A stretch of DNA of 64,000 nucleotides from Aquatica leii. Taxonomy: Eukaryota; Arthropoda; Insecta; Coleoptera; Lampyridae. The notes below the pieces were generated by a model, which ran no database searches, was not told the origin of the DNA, and worked only from the letters and a program-made list of their open reading frames with translations. The stretch's first letter is position 1. Every line of letters starts with the position of its first letter. Made by a program: the position numbers and the translations under genes. Of the stretch, positions 20,733-31,840 are shown piece after piece. Location: positions 15,624,001 through 15,688,000 of the forward strand of contig CM069432.1 of NCBI GenBank assembly GCA_035610365.1, read 5' to 3'.

Positions 20733-22520
20733 GCAGTGAAGGTCACTTTGATGTTTTTCCCTTTAAGTATCTTGGCTATTTTATCCGTGCAGCTTTTTAT
20801 GTAAGGAAGGAAGGAAGTTGCCACGGGTTCCTCCTTCTTTGGTTTTTCCTTACTATGTTTGTTAATTGCTCGATATATGTCTGCTTTTTTGAAACCGTTT
20901 TTTATTAAGGTGTTCGTTAGGTGACCTAACGTGTTCGGTTCACTGATCGCCTTGGCCCTGTGTACTACAGTTTTTAGAACTGCATACTTCTGAGCTGGAT
21001 GACGATGTGCTTCGGCGTTGAGGTATCTGTCAGTATGTGTCGGTTTTCTATATATTTGATGCCCCAATCTGTTGTCCATATTTCGAGTGACCAGTACGTC
21101 CAAGAACGGAATGCTTCTGTTTGTTGCCTTTTCCATGGTGAATTTGATGTTGAAATCTAACTGTTTGATGTGATCCAGAAAGTTGTGTAGTGTTTCTGTT
21201 CCATGAGACCAAATTACAAATGTATTGTCCACATAACGTAGCCAGCATTTTGGTTTGAGGGTAGCGGTTTCTAATGCTCTTTCTTCAAAATCCTCCATAA
21301 ATATATTGGCGATGACTGGAGAAAGTGGTGATCCCATGGCTGCCCCTTTAATTTGTTCCTATACAATATTGTTAAATGAGAAGTACGTGGACTTTAAGCA
21401 TAGCTCAATTAGTCCGTTAAGCTCTTCATCTAAATCCGCTTTTCGTAATTTGGTCTTGATAATCTCCAGTGCTGTTTGTAGTGGCACTTTTGTGAAGACA
21501 GATGTAACATCAAAACTGACTAAAATGTCTTCTGGTTCCAATTTAATTTCTTTAATTCTTGAGACGAAGTGCTGGGAATTCTTTACGTGATGGATGCTTT
21601 TTCCCGAAAGCCGTTGTAAAATGGTACATAAGTATCTAGCCAGAGGATGAGTGGCTGAACCTGTAGCACTCACAATTGGGCGAAGCGGTACCCCTGGTTT
21701 GTGGATTTTTGTAAGGCCGTAAAGATCCGGCATCCTGGTGTCTGTAAGAATTAGTCGTCTCTTTTGATGTTCCAGGACCGTGCTTGCGGATTTTAGAGCG
21801 GCCGAAATCTTTCTCTCTAGAGGTTTTATTGGATTCCTCTTCAATGGTTTGTACGCCAAATCTTGTAGCAAAGTATCGATTTTTTCCATGTAGTCGTTGG
21901 TGTTCATGATTACAGAAGCATTTCCTTTATCAGCTGGCAATACAGTGATTTCTTTGTTGGCCTTAAGTTCCCTTAGCGCATTTCTTTTCTCTCGATTGAT
22001 GTTGGATTTTGGTGCTGTAGATTTCTTCAGAATATTGGTTGTTTTGACCCTCACCTCTTCTTGAATATGTTATGCTAGAGTTTTGAGTGTGCTCTCCAAT
22101 GAACTCACTATTTCTTCCTTTGGTATAAATTTTGGTGTGATAACAAAATTTATTCCTTTTGATAAAATGGCCGTTGCTGGTCCACTGAGTGTGGTGGAAG
22201 ACATATTGATGATGATCCCTCTGTCTCTAATTGCGGCGGTGAAGGATGTACTTCCTGTAACTTCTGGAACTTTGCCATTTGTATTTTCTTTACCTTTTTG
22301 GCGATCTCTTCGGCCTTTTCCGTAGATAGTTTGTCGATCAAATCCCAGATTGTCGAATCTATTGTGTTGATCAGTCGTTTCGTGTATCCTCTCCCTTAAC
22401 AAGGCTCGGCTGACTCTTCGCAGTATATGCTTTCCCGTTCTAGTCTTGATGTGATGTTGTATTTGCCGAAAACCTGGGACAATGTTCTGGTCTCTACATC
22501 TGCTCAAAAAGGCTCTACAA
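20733..22520 (-). mobile_element. Penelope-like retroelement copy 1 (minus), endonuclease part missing
   Basis: Minus-strand frames 22507-22070, 22054-21359 and 21337-20627 cover the RT of a Penelope-like element: an N-terminal linker (ITVLPADKGNASVIMNTNDY, YGLTKIHKPGVPLRPIVS), palm and fingers (ILVSFDVTSVFTKVPL; GSPLSPVIANIFMEDFE) and thumb (NIKFTMEKATNRSIPFLDVL; GHQIYRKPTHTDRYL). The similarity to copy 2 stops at about 20733, just before the GIY-YIG nuclease, where LINE ORF1 sequence starts. Penelope-like elements are found across insects and often insert as partial or inverted copies. It is inactive. Confidence 0.85.
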
Positions 22521-23440
22521 TTTCTGTACGATGCTGGCTACGTTATGTGGACGATAAATTTGTAATTTGGTCTCATGGAACAGAAACACTACACAACTTT
22601 TTGGAGTTTGGAGTTAGATTTCAACATCAAATTTACCATGGAAAAGGAAACAAACAGAAACATTCCGTTCATGGACGTACTGGTCACTCGAAATATGGGC
22701 AACAAATTGGGACATCAAGTATATAGAAAACCGACACATACTGTCAGATACCTCAACGCCGAATCACATCTTCATCCAGTTCAGAAGTTTGCAGTTCTAA
22801 AAACTTTAGTACACAGGGTCAGTGAACCGAACACGTTAAAGACCGAGCTAGGTCACCTAACAAACGCCTTAATAAAAAACGGTTTCAGAAAAGGAGACAT
22901 ATATCGAGCAATTAACACAGTAAGGAAAAACCAAAGAAGGAGGAACCCGTGGCAACTTCCTTCCTTTCTTACATAAAAGGCTGCACGGATAAAATAACCA
23001 GGATACTTAGAGGGAAAAATATCAAAGTGCCCTTCACTGCAACAAATAAAATAGCCACTAATTTCTCAAAATCAAAAGAAACAAAAGCACCACATGAGGA
23101 ACCAGGGGTCTACCACATCCCTCGTTCGTGTGGGTTGGCTTACATAGGACAAACGGGACGCAACAAAGCTACCAGATTAAAAGAACATAAGGCGGGTACA
23201 AAGGAACATAACACAAGATCTGCTGTTGCGGAACACTTTTTAGACACCGGTCACACGATAAAATTTGAAGAGGCAACAATGTTAGCTAAATCCCAAAACT
23301 TTTGGCCTAGACTATACAAGGAAGCCATTGAAATCCAGAAGTACGACAATTTTAATAGGGATAATGGAATCGATATAGCGCCAATATGGAAAAACATGTT
23401 CCGGAAACTGAAAAATTTTTTTAGGTAAACATTTTTATTT
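22521..23440 (+). mobile_element. Penelope-like retroelement copy 2 (plus), 5' truncated, with GIY-YIG domain
   Basis: It starts abruptly inside the RT palm (RCWLRYVDDKFVIWSHGTE) and continues through the thumb, matching copy 1 closely. It then has the nuclease that copy 1 lacks: GVYHIPRSCGLAYIGQTGR, a GIY-YIG-type motif with conserved Arg, followed by RLKEHKAG...HFLDTGHTI and a C-terminal IEIQKYDNFNRDNG. It ends FRKLKNFFR, stop at about 23428. The 22575-22976 and 22949-23428 frames overlap in different phases, and the first 90 bases are in another phase, so it is broken. Copies 1 and 2 are head to head. Confidence 0.87.
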
Positions 23441-23699
23441 TTTAATTCTGCGGAAACAAAACCTAGAAACCCACAGTTTTACACAAGTGGGCGCCTATGT
23501 TTATAGCAACACCCATTCTTTCATTTACGTCAATATCGTTTTTTCTTATGAACAATTCTAAGCTAGAAAAAAGATAGGCATTGATTTTTGTCGAAGAAGA
23601 AAGCATTTTGAAAATTGTAAACAAATTATGTTTTGAGTTTCAGACAATTTTAGAGTATTGCTCATAGTTGTGGTATGACTGCATTTTGATATGTTGGGC
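23441..23699. other. Spacer between Penelope-like copy 2 and a MITE
   Basis: About 260 bp of AT-rich sequence; it may include the 3' non-coding tail of the Penelope-like copy. Nothing else was recognised. Confidence 0.4.
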
Positions 23700-24274
23700 G
23701 TCTGGATAAGGGTACGAAGCGGCTGTATCTCGACACTGGCAAGAAGATTTGAGGAAAAAATCCTTATAAATAAAGTGAACAAGAGAAATTATACATAATT
23801 TGATAGCTTAAGTGATACGTTATGATTTTGAACAATTTGGTGCTATAGAGATCTCTATAGCACCAAATTGTTTATATTTTATACGTGGGCTCGTCAACCA
23901 CGAGATGGCGACAGCCACAATACTTTTATATGTTATGATTTTGCTTTATTATATTTCACTTTTTCCAGAAATCACAAAAATGAGTAATTGCTGCAGATAA
24001 CACCCTCTTTATTTATTTTAAATTAAACAGCTGAATAAAAAATTTCTGTCGAGACTATAAAATATTTTTTCACGAAATCAAAAAATACTCAAATATATAG
24101 GTATGGTTTATGTTTCTTCATAGCAGTTACGTTCTCTAGCGGTGGATTTACGAACTTAAAAATAATTTCCAGCCATTTCTCTTACCCACTATTTATAGAG
24201 ATTTTTTCCCAAACCTCTAGACAGAGGCCTTACCATTGTCGAGATACAGCCGCTCCGTGCCCTTATCCAGACAC
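23700..24274. mobile_element. MITE with long imperfect terminal inverted repeats
   Basis: The left arm from 23700 (GTCTGGATAAGGGTACGAAG, then CGGCTGTATCTCGAC) matches the inverse of 24239-24274 with two mismatches in 35. A weaker match continues inward (AGG..AAAAAATC) for another 25 bp. It is about 575 bp with no gene inside. The target duplication is not clear, so the superfamily is open. A perfect palindrome lies in its left third. Confidence 0.75.
23831..23872. repeat. Perfect 42-bp palindrome without spacer
   Basis: Each 21-base half (AACAATTTGGTGCTATAGAG plus A) is followed at once by its exact reverse complement, centred on GAGA/TCTC. It could form a 21-bp cruciform. It sits inside the 23700-24274 MITE. 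Confidence 0.95.
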
Positions 24275-25380
24275 CATGCGTAAAAAAAACAACGGCAATA
24301 TTTAGAACTATTTTATTTTTATAAGAAAAAGCTTGTACCTTATTCTACTTTTATTCATAATTACCACCAATATTAAAATACTTATCTAAAGACTCCCATA
24401 CAAAATTTTCCGAGGTAGGACGAACTACACCCAAGTTCAAGTACAGTCTGGGGGCTGCACCAAGAAAATTTTGAAATGTTAAGAACGATATAAGCCGTGG
24501 TTTGGGGTAATATCGAACTATTGAATAAATTTTGGAGAGCGTGCTGTAGTAAAATCAATAAATAGAAAATCACATTCTAAAAACGTAAGTACGTAGTTGA
24601 TCCTCTACCTCTATAACTGCAGAACTTCAAACACACGCTGGTTTAAATAATGGCTTACAAAGTCCTTGATTGCCTGCTTCTCAAAAGGATATTTGAGCTT
24701 CCCTGCAGTAATCATGGCATTTACTAACCAACTCTCTTCAGTCACAGACATGATTGGGGAGTCACTAGTTTTCCAGAATGCTCACTTCTGTAAATATTAT
24801 AAAGAATATCCGCTGCTTGCTTGAATGAATAGTGATCATCTAGCTGTGTTAGGATTAGTTACACCGATAAGGTGTAAATGCAGCTTGATAAGACTAAATA
24901 AATATTAATCCCATTGTGTAACGACTTAAAATACATTTTAGTACATTTATGACTCAAAAAGAGGCAACTTTCCACTCACACTCGCGTGTTTGCAAGAAAT
25001 TTCGCTTGCTAATAAGTTTTTCTATCGTAAGGGGGGCAGCACAAGCTAGAGAGTTGAATTGTGTGCATGTCGGAAGGGTAGTATTTTTTTTTCATAATCA
25101 TCTACTTTATCCCTTATTCTCTCGATGCAGAACGTATAAACCTCTGCAAATATTGCAATTAAAACGAAAATCTATTTAAGGTTGGTTATAATTCTTATCC
25201 ACACGTGGTTGCGAGTTACCAATTTTTGCATTTTAAACTACTTGTTTGTTACACTCATGCGTAATTATTTCGTGTACCTACGACTACGTGATTAGTTACT
25301 TTTTCTTTCATTCGCTGCTTTAATGTCTTGCTGTGATCCAGTGCTAGCCTCAAATAAATCGCTGTGATAATCTTGCTACA
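24275..25380. other. Intergenic sequence, nothing recognised
   Basis: AT-rich with scattered stops in all frames. No inverted repeats, RNA genes or coding remnants that I could support. Confidence 0.5.
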
Positions 25381-25566
25381 AAGTTATGTTATTTTAATCT
25401 CAACGCACAGTTGTGCTGCGAGTTTGGGTATCTTTTCCTAGCCCAAACTGTTTTTTCTTTGTTCTTCTATTCGCAAGGAAAAGTAGCGCAGGGCACCGGC
25501 TCACCAGACGAAGTTTAGTACTAACATCTCGACTTACGACATCTCCGATTTAAGCTATTCAAATCA
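25381..25566 (+). other. Possible non-coding first exon ending in a strong donor
   Basis: A GC-balanced stretch ends ...TTCAAATCAG followed by GTGAGT at 25567, a consensus 5' splice site, after about 180 bp with higher GC than its surroundings. No coding sense upstream. This could be a 5' UTR exon of a gene on +, but nothing else here confirms transcription. Confidence 0.2.
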
Positions 25567-26845
25567 GGTGAGTCGACAAACTACTTTTTTTGCATCTTCG
25601 TGTGTTACATCATGCACAGGGTACGCAGGCCAGAGGGTGACTAGATACGAATTTTTTGTGGGGTTGCCTTGATTGTCTAACGATGCACGAAACGCATATG
25701 AAATTGGTAAATTATTTGTCAATCCAGAGATATTTGTGTTTCGCGAATTGACTGTCGCCCAACCGACGGGCGGTCTAATATCTAAGTTTTGTAGATACAC
25801 ATCCAGTTTTATCCGTGTGCAAGTAGGACGAAGTAGACACCTATTTTGTGTTGCTGAAAACCACTGCGACTTTGGTGTTGCCGATCTTCACTAAAAGAAT
25901 TGTAGGGGTATTGAAATATTTTCTGGCTTAATGCAGAAACTAATCAAAGAAGAAGAATTGGGATAAGGAGATTGTGGAGTTAGGAGCAGACGAGATCTGA
26001 AAGTTTTATTCTCAGCGGGGTCGTTAGACTTGCTGGGGTTTGTAACTGGGGGATGGTTACTCCGGCAGTTAGTGCGTATTGGTTTTTTCTCTCTACGATT
26101 TGTGAAAGATTCACATCGCGACCAAAGAATTCGCCGAGTATTTGAATGAGTATACTGCAAACTGATGTTGGTTTGAACGATATTTCGACACGCCCACACA
26201 AGCTGTCAGATAAGTTTGAATTTTTGGTAAGCATTTACCAGGAGACGGAATGATTATGATGTGAACTGTCACTTTTCATTCATGGTGCCCAAACCGTAAA
26301 ATCGCACGGGTCTATCTGTTATAAAGTTAAGTGGCGACGATGACCGTTTTATGATGGAGGAGGAGGAGGAGGAAGTGGGCTCGCCAAACCTCCTGAACTT
26401 AGTAGGTATAAGTTTGGCACATAAGCTGAGTGAGCATGATGTTCATCGAAACCTTACGGTTTATCTTTGCTGATGCATTTTTGAGAAAACGCTGTGCGAT
26501 GTAAGGATTTGGACGGCCGTTCTTCTCAGATCGTGAGACATGTTGTTCCAGTCTAGCATATTCTCACATCTGCTGCTTCACGGCTGAAAAGGAAGGAAAT
26601 TAAGCTGTCGAAACTTGAAAAAAATGCATCAGTGACAGCTCTTAAAAGAATTTTGATGCGGCAAACTTTTATCAACAATTTTACAAACCACCTAACGTTA
26701 TCCGTTTTTGCTTAAGAACTAAATAAAACTCAAAAATTTTATATAGTTGCATTTTTTCAAATTTTACAATAATTTTACCGTTGGTTATATTTAGGTATTT
26801 TAGATTCAAGAAACAACGATTACTAAATGTTATTAACACAAGAAT
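25567..26845. other. Intergenic sequence with unassigned short frames
   Basis: Several 70-100 codon frames on both strands overlap each other and show no domain. A (GGA)n-like run (about 26356-26371) is the only simple repeat. No gene call is justified. It is the downstream flank of the membrane-protein gene. Confidence 0.45.
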
Positions 26846-27471
26846 TTAATCGACGTCTTCAGATTGGGGTACAACATCCGCCCAATTGACAGTTTTCAAC
26901 ACAACTGAATCCTGATTTTTATGTATATCGGTTTTAGAATCACGCTTTCCTAAATCTTGATTTTCTGTTCCTAATTCGGCCGCGTCTAAAACAAGTGTTG
27001 TAATGTTTCCTTTAAAAGGTAATGGGTTATCCACCGAACTGTTTTTAATCAAATTTTCTAACATACAAAGCAAACTCTCGGTCATATTCCCTAAATGTTT
27101 ACCTTCTACTGAATACGAATTACATTCTATGTTTTCTTTTAGAGCGTTCAGTTTTTCTTCAAAAGTTGAGTCAGACCATTGTTTTTTTATTGCAATTTGG
27201 CACAATGTTGATAAAGAGTATTGGCCGCCGCCAAATTCTCTTTGCCGCAATTGTTTTTCTTTTTCGATTTTTACGAATTGTTCTGGTGTAAGACTTAGTA
27301 CCTCATTTGACAAACGCATCTTATCATCATCATCTACCACTGTCTCTAACTGTCCAGTCCAACCTAACTGAGATTTAGACGAGTTCAATGAAGGACGTTT
27401 GTATGCAACCGTTGTTAATGTGTGGTTAGCTCGTTTTCTGATATTCGCCATTGACTCATCCTCGTCTACAA
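26846..27471 (-). CDS. Exon 2 (terminal) of a host gene for a small membrane protein
   Basis: It continues exon 1 in phase across a 54-bp intron: the leftover G plus TT gives VVDEDESMANIRKRANHTLT. The rest is a hydrophilic, Lys/Glu-rich cytosolic part (LTPEQFVKIEKEKQLRQREF; STLCQIAIKKQWSDSTFEEK) with predicted helices, ending WADVVPQSEDVD at the TAA. The frame is uninterrupted, codon use is even, and no transposon flanks it closely, so it reads as a genuine host gene. I do not recognise the family; a role at a membrane-cytosol interface is only inferred. Confidence 0.75.
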
Positions 27472-27525
27472 CTTATAGAAAATAATTGAAATTAAACCTG
27501 TATACATTTACATAGGAATGTTTAC

Positions 27526-27739
27526 CTCCGTCATTTTTACGATAAATTGTATGCGCTTTGAGACGCAATATTTTCCTTGAATAATCAACAATCTGCGCGT
27601 GTTGAAATATTGTTAAAATGAACGCCACTAGTATTATAAATGCCTCCATGAAAAAGTGTGGACTCGATTGCACGTAAATTGTGGCAGAATAAGATAAATA
27701 TTTACGTAGTATTTTCTTGCATAGTTTCATAAAATCCAT
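27526..27739 (-). CDS. Exon 1 of the small membrane protein gene
   Basis: ATG at 27739; MDFMKLCKKILRKYLSYSAT, then a hydrophobic segment (FFMEAFIILVAFILTIFQ, about residues 29-46), then a basic/polar stretch (DYSRKILRLKAHTIYRKNDG). The basic residues before and after one transmembrane helix suggest a one-pass signal-anchor protein. The donor GTAAAC follows at 27525. The intron is only 54 bp and ends TTTCTATAAG. A downstream ATG (MEAF) is a possible alternative start. The combined protein is about 279 residues. Confidence 0.7.
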
Positions 27740-27860
27740 TTCAACGGCAATTTTGACATTTAAATGTATGAATAAAAAATAGAAGTATTCGTTTTTTTTT
27801 TTAAATAATTTATGTGGACATTGTACGTCTACTTACAGCCAACTACCGATAAACGTCAAA
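27740..27860. promoter_or_regulatory. Possible bidirectional promoter between divergent genes
   Basis: About 120 bp separate the ATG of the minus-strand membrane-protein gene from a plus-strand AAAATGGCGGAT with good Kozak context. No TATA box is obvious in either direction. Inference from spacing only. Confidence 0.3.
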
Positions 27861-27880
27861 ATGGCGGATTTTCATCAACG
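27861..27880 (+). CDS. Possible short first coding exon of a divergent gene
   Basis: ATGGCGGATTTTCATCAACG (MADFHQ plus two bases) in a strong start context, followed by GTAAAA as a usable donor. No second exon could be located before the transposon-rich sequence to the right, so this may be chance or a gene whose next exon lies beyond an intron filled with transposons. Confidence 0.22.
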
Positions 27881-28439
27881 GTAAAATATGATTAAGACAG
27901 AAATTATTAGTTCAGTTTTGTTAAAAGTAAAAAAATATTTTTCAGTAATTCAATCAAACATCGACGACCATGTGTTTTACTTTCGCTGTTTATCGAAGCA
28001 AACACGTAAAAATACTATAACGAATTTTTTTTAAATCTATATGTCACTATCATACGATATTTATAATCCTCGTCCGCAGTTAAGTTGCACTTTTATTTAT
28101 CTAAAAGTACTTGGATAGTAATTGCAGACCAACGCTTTAATGTCGGTTCTTTGGAAGACGACCTCGAACATATCTAGAACTGTTTTCCAATTCAGTTGAT
28201 CTGGGTATCGCCAGCAAACGCGGCTACACGATCGATGTGGAGCACTTTTGACCTGCTTCTGGGTGGTTTTCGAATACGATATATGACGTCCTGCCATTGC
28301 CTCTGCAGCTTCGGCGAGAAACCACGACTTCTTTGGGAATTATACATTCACACCACGTTCCTGGTGGAAACCCAACGTTTTGTGAATTGACGTCATATCT
28401 GGTCTTTTTTATGTCGCTTTTAAGCACCATCAGCAAGAT
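27881..28439. other. Spacer with an unassigned coding-like stretch
   Basis: 27881-28120 is AT-rich. From about 28130 the base composition rises and short frames exist on both strands without a recognisable domain. It may be the upstream part of the gypsy remnant that follows. Confidence 0.35.
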
Positions 28440-29040
28440 TCAACCACTTCGTCGGGCCAATGCCGGTGTCAAACGGATGCAGATACATTTTTACATGCAT
28501 AGATCGTTTCTCACGTTGACCAGAAGCCAGCCCGTTAGAAAATATCGAAGCCGAAATCGTAGCACGAGTATTCTTCGCCGACTGGATCGCAAGATTTGGA
28601 ACACAATTGTAAGTCACCACAAATCAGGGAAGGAAGATATTTTCAGCAGCTCGAAAACAAGGTGCAGAACGACAGCATATCACCCGCAGGCAAACGACCT
28701 GGTATAGAGATTCTAGCGCCACCTGAAAACAGTCTTAATGTGCCACAACACCAAAGATTGGTATGACGTATTACCCATCGTCCTAAGAACGTCATGGAAA
28801 GAAGATCTGTCCGCCACGACAGCAAAAATGGTGTAAGGAGAAACCATTCGTATACCAGGCGAATTTCTAAACGACCAGCCAAATAAAGAACGATAGAACC
28901 AGAAAACTATAAAGCACAGCTACAGCGCCACATAAAAGCGCTTATACCAGTATCGACAGTAACATACGGTACGTATTTAAACAGGTCAGGTAAGCAACGC
29001 CGTTATACGACGGACCGTACACAATCATTAAAAGAGAAAA
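28440..29040 (+). mobile_element. Decayed Ty3/gypsy integrase remnant
   Basis: Integrase-core wording is still readable on +: RTTAYHPQAND (the usual form ends ASNG), then HLKTVLMCHNTKDWYDVLPI and the TSWKEDLSATTA block, and a C-terminal GEFLNDQP piece. No LTR was identified. It is an old, heavily broken fragment of one element; most of it is missing. Confidence 0.65.
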
Positions 29041-29048
29041 AAAAATGT

Positions 29049-30125
29049 CAAGGAGAAACATTCTTAATGGACGTTCTTTTGTGATCAGTTTTCTCTGTAC
29101 CAACTTTGCTACGCTACTCTTTTATCCCTTATAGTATCTGCGACAAAATTATTTATCTTTGACCACGCTTCCGGACTTTCCGGCATCATCTGTATAATAT
29201 TGCTTTTATCTCTTCGGAATTTCTTTCTTGTGCTTCCATTTGCAGTTGAAACTACTATGGTTTGCATCATCAAATTTTTCTTTTTAATACCGGTAAGGTA
29301 GTTAATTACCGAAGCACCTCTGTTCCGTAAGCGCTTGAGTACTGTGGTAGTTGATGTTACCATTTTTTTTCTGCCACTAAGTTAAGTTAGGGATAAGTAC
29401 CCTAGTCCATTCCGCTTTCTGACACAGCGCCCATCTCTCTTGCCATTTTTGCATAGTGGCCTCTTTCTTTAAAGCTTGACTCATACCATTCTTAGCGTTA
29501 TATGGCTCTTCCGCCATTAGGTCTATAGGAACATTGCCCGCTAACACTCTAGCGAGACTCTCCTATACCTAGAGATGATTCTCAACGCGATTCTTTGAGT
29601 TTTCTCTGTCAAGTTTTTAATTCTGTTAATACTAAAAACTTGATACCACAAATATAAAATGGTTGAATGAACTGTCGCCATAATGATTCTTCTTACTGAA
29701 TTTTGCAGACCCTTAACGTTAAACATAAGCCTAGCAAAAGTTGATTCCCTTCTGTTGGCCTTCACAATCACCTTCGTAATGTGCGGAGCAAAATTAAGAT
29801 GTTTCTCCAAGGTAACTCCCAAATACTCCATCGCGTCTTTAACCTTCACCAGTATATCTCTATGTCTATATTGCATGCTTTTGATTTTTCTTTTTTCCGC
29901 AAATGCGGTCGCTACCGTCTTTTTTCGACTTAGCCACTTGTCCACCGAATCTAAAACCGTGTTCATATTACCCTCTAAAATCTGCGGCGTGTTACCCTGT
30001 TCGTAGATACCGAGGTCGTCTGCGTATGCCGTAAGTTTTATTTGTACTGGAAGGTCGTCATAAAACAGATTCTAGATTGTGGATCCCAGGATGGAACCTT
30101 GAGAGACACCACAGGTTACTATATG
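29049..30125 (-). mobile_element. 3' part of an R1-like LINE
   Basis: Minus-strand reading from 30125 gives RT motif B-like CGVSQGSILGS, then LTAYADDLGIYEQG (motif C), then KWLSRKKTVATAFAEKRKIK and AMEYLGVTLEKHLNFAPHI (thumb; 29966-29541). The C-terminal end is readable as NIIQMMPESPEAWSKINNFV (29109-29363). This is the order of R1/Jockey-type ORF2 ends. It is 5' truncated at about 30125, as LINE copies often are, with several frame breaks. The spacing and the C-terminal ESPEAW...F motif favour the R1 clade. Confidence 0.75.
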
Positions 30126-30241
30126 TTGCAATCTGAGATTACCGGTATTGGTGTAATTGTTTTAATTAAATGTTTGCATAAAGACTATTATTAATTTTGA
30201 AATTTTTTGCCACTTTGCAGGTAGTAAGGACCGAGGACCAA
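30126..30241. other. Link between the R1-like LINE and the satellite
   Basis: AT-rich sequence of about 115 bp ending in a first degenerate satellite unit (GGACCGAGGACCAAGG). Nothing else is seen. Confidence 0.4.
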
Positions 30242-31840
30242 GGTTTCGATTAGACCAGATTCTTTTTAGGGAAAGACGAATCAAAAGGACGTCTAGATCA
30301 GATTAGCTTTAGACAAGTTTTTTGGGGAGAGACGAGCCAAAAGGACGTTTAGATTAGACCAGATAAGCTTTCGGTGAGTTTTTTTAGGGAGATACGAACC
30401 AAAAGGACGTTTAGATTAGACCAGATTAATTTTAGGCGAGTTTTTTGGGGAGAGACTAGCCAAAAAGATGTTTAGATTAGACCAGATTAGCTTTCGGCGA
30501 GTTTTTTAGGGAGAGACGAATCAAAAGGACGTTTAGATTAGACCAGATTAGCTTTAGGCGAGTTTTTAGGGAGAGACGAACCAAAAGGACGTTTAGATTA
30601 GACCAGATTAGCTATAGGCGAGTTTTTTAGGGAGAGACGAACTAGAAGGACGTTTAGATTAGACCAGTTTAGCTTTAGGTGAGTTTTTTTAGGGAGAGAC
30701 GAACCAAAAGGACGTTTAGATTAAACCAGATTAGCTTTCGGCGAGTTTTTTAGGGAGAGACGAACCAAAAGGACGTTTAGATTAGACTAAATTAGCTTTC
30801 GGCAAGTTTTTTAGGAGAGAACGAACCAAAAACACGTTTAGATTAGACTAAATTAGCTTTCGGCGAGTTTTTTAGGAGAGAGCGAACCAAAAGGACGTTT
30901 AGATTAGACTAAATTAGATTTCGGCGAGTTTTTTAGGAGAGAACGAACCAAAAACACGTTTAGATTAGACTAAATTAGCTTTCGGCGAGTTTTTTAGGAG
31001 AGAGCGAACCAAAAGGACGTTTAGATTAGACCAGATTAGCTATAGGCGAGTTTTTTAGGGAGAGACGAACCAGAAGGACGTTTAGATTAGACCAGTTTAG
31101 CTTTAGGCGAGTTTTTTAGGGAGAGTCGAACCAAAAGGACGTTTAGATTACACCAGATTAGCTTTCGGCGAGTTTTTTAGGGAGAGACGAACCAAAAGGA
31201 CGTTTAGATTAGACCAGATTAGCTTTCGTCGAGTTTTTTAGGGAGAGACGAACCAAAAGGACGTTTAGATTAGACTAAATTAGCTTTCGCCGAGTTTTTT
31301 AGGAGAGACGAACCAAAAGGACGTTTAGATTAGACTAAATTAGCTTTCGCTGAGTTTTTTAGGAGAGAGCGAACCAAAAGGACGTTTAGATTAGACCAGA
31401 TTAGCTTTCGGCGAGTTTTTTAGGGAGAGACGAACCAAAACGACGTTTAGATTAAACTAAATTAGCTTTCGGCGAGTTTTTTAGGAGAGAGCGAACCAAA
31501 AGGACGTTTAGATTAGACCAGATTAGCTTTCGTCGAGTTTTTTAGGGAGAGACGAACCAAAAGGACGTTTAGATTAAACTAAATTAGCTTTCGGCGAGTT
31601 TTTTAGGAGAGAGCGAACCAAAAGGACGTTTAGATTAGACCAGATTAGCTTTAGGTGAGTTGTTTTAGGGAGGGACGAACCAAAAGGACGTTTAGATTAG
31701 ACCAGATTAGCTAGCGGCGGGTTTTTTAGGGAGAGACGAATTAAAAGGACTTTTGGATTAGACCAGATTAGCTTTAGGCGAGTTTTTAGGGAGAGACGAA
31801 CCAAAAGGACGTTTACATTAGACTAGATTAGCTTTCGACG
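30242..31840. repeat. Satellite: about 27 tandem copies of a 60-61-bp unit
   Basis: The unit core is GACGTTTAGATTAGACCAGA, then TTAGCTTTCGGCGAGTTTTT, then TAGGGAGAGACGAACCAAAA. Two unit types exist: one with GACCAGATTA and GGGAGAGACG, the other with GACTAAATTA and GGAGAGAGCG. Special dimers recur: a CTATAGGCGAG unit followed by an ACCAGTTTAG unit at about 30610-30690 and again at about 31040-31110; and AAAACACG units at about 30830 and 30950. No long frame runs through it. It looks like a minisatellite grown by unequal exchange of multi-unit blocks. Confidence 0.95.

Noticed and set aside
22427-22726. Plus frame with RT-like wording as a separate gene
   Set aside because: It is the truncated start of Penelope-like copy 2, partly in the wrong phase.
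25381-25566. Firm gene start call at the GTGAGT donor
   Set aside because: A single splice-site-like motif without coding exon or promoter motif is not enough; kept only as a low-confidence note.
30242-31840. Regular repeats that could suggest a CRISPR array
   Set aside because: Units are contiguous 60-61-bp tandem copies without unique spacers, in a eukaryotic genome; it is a satellite.
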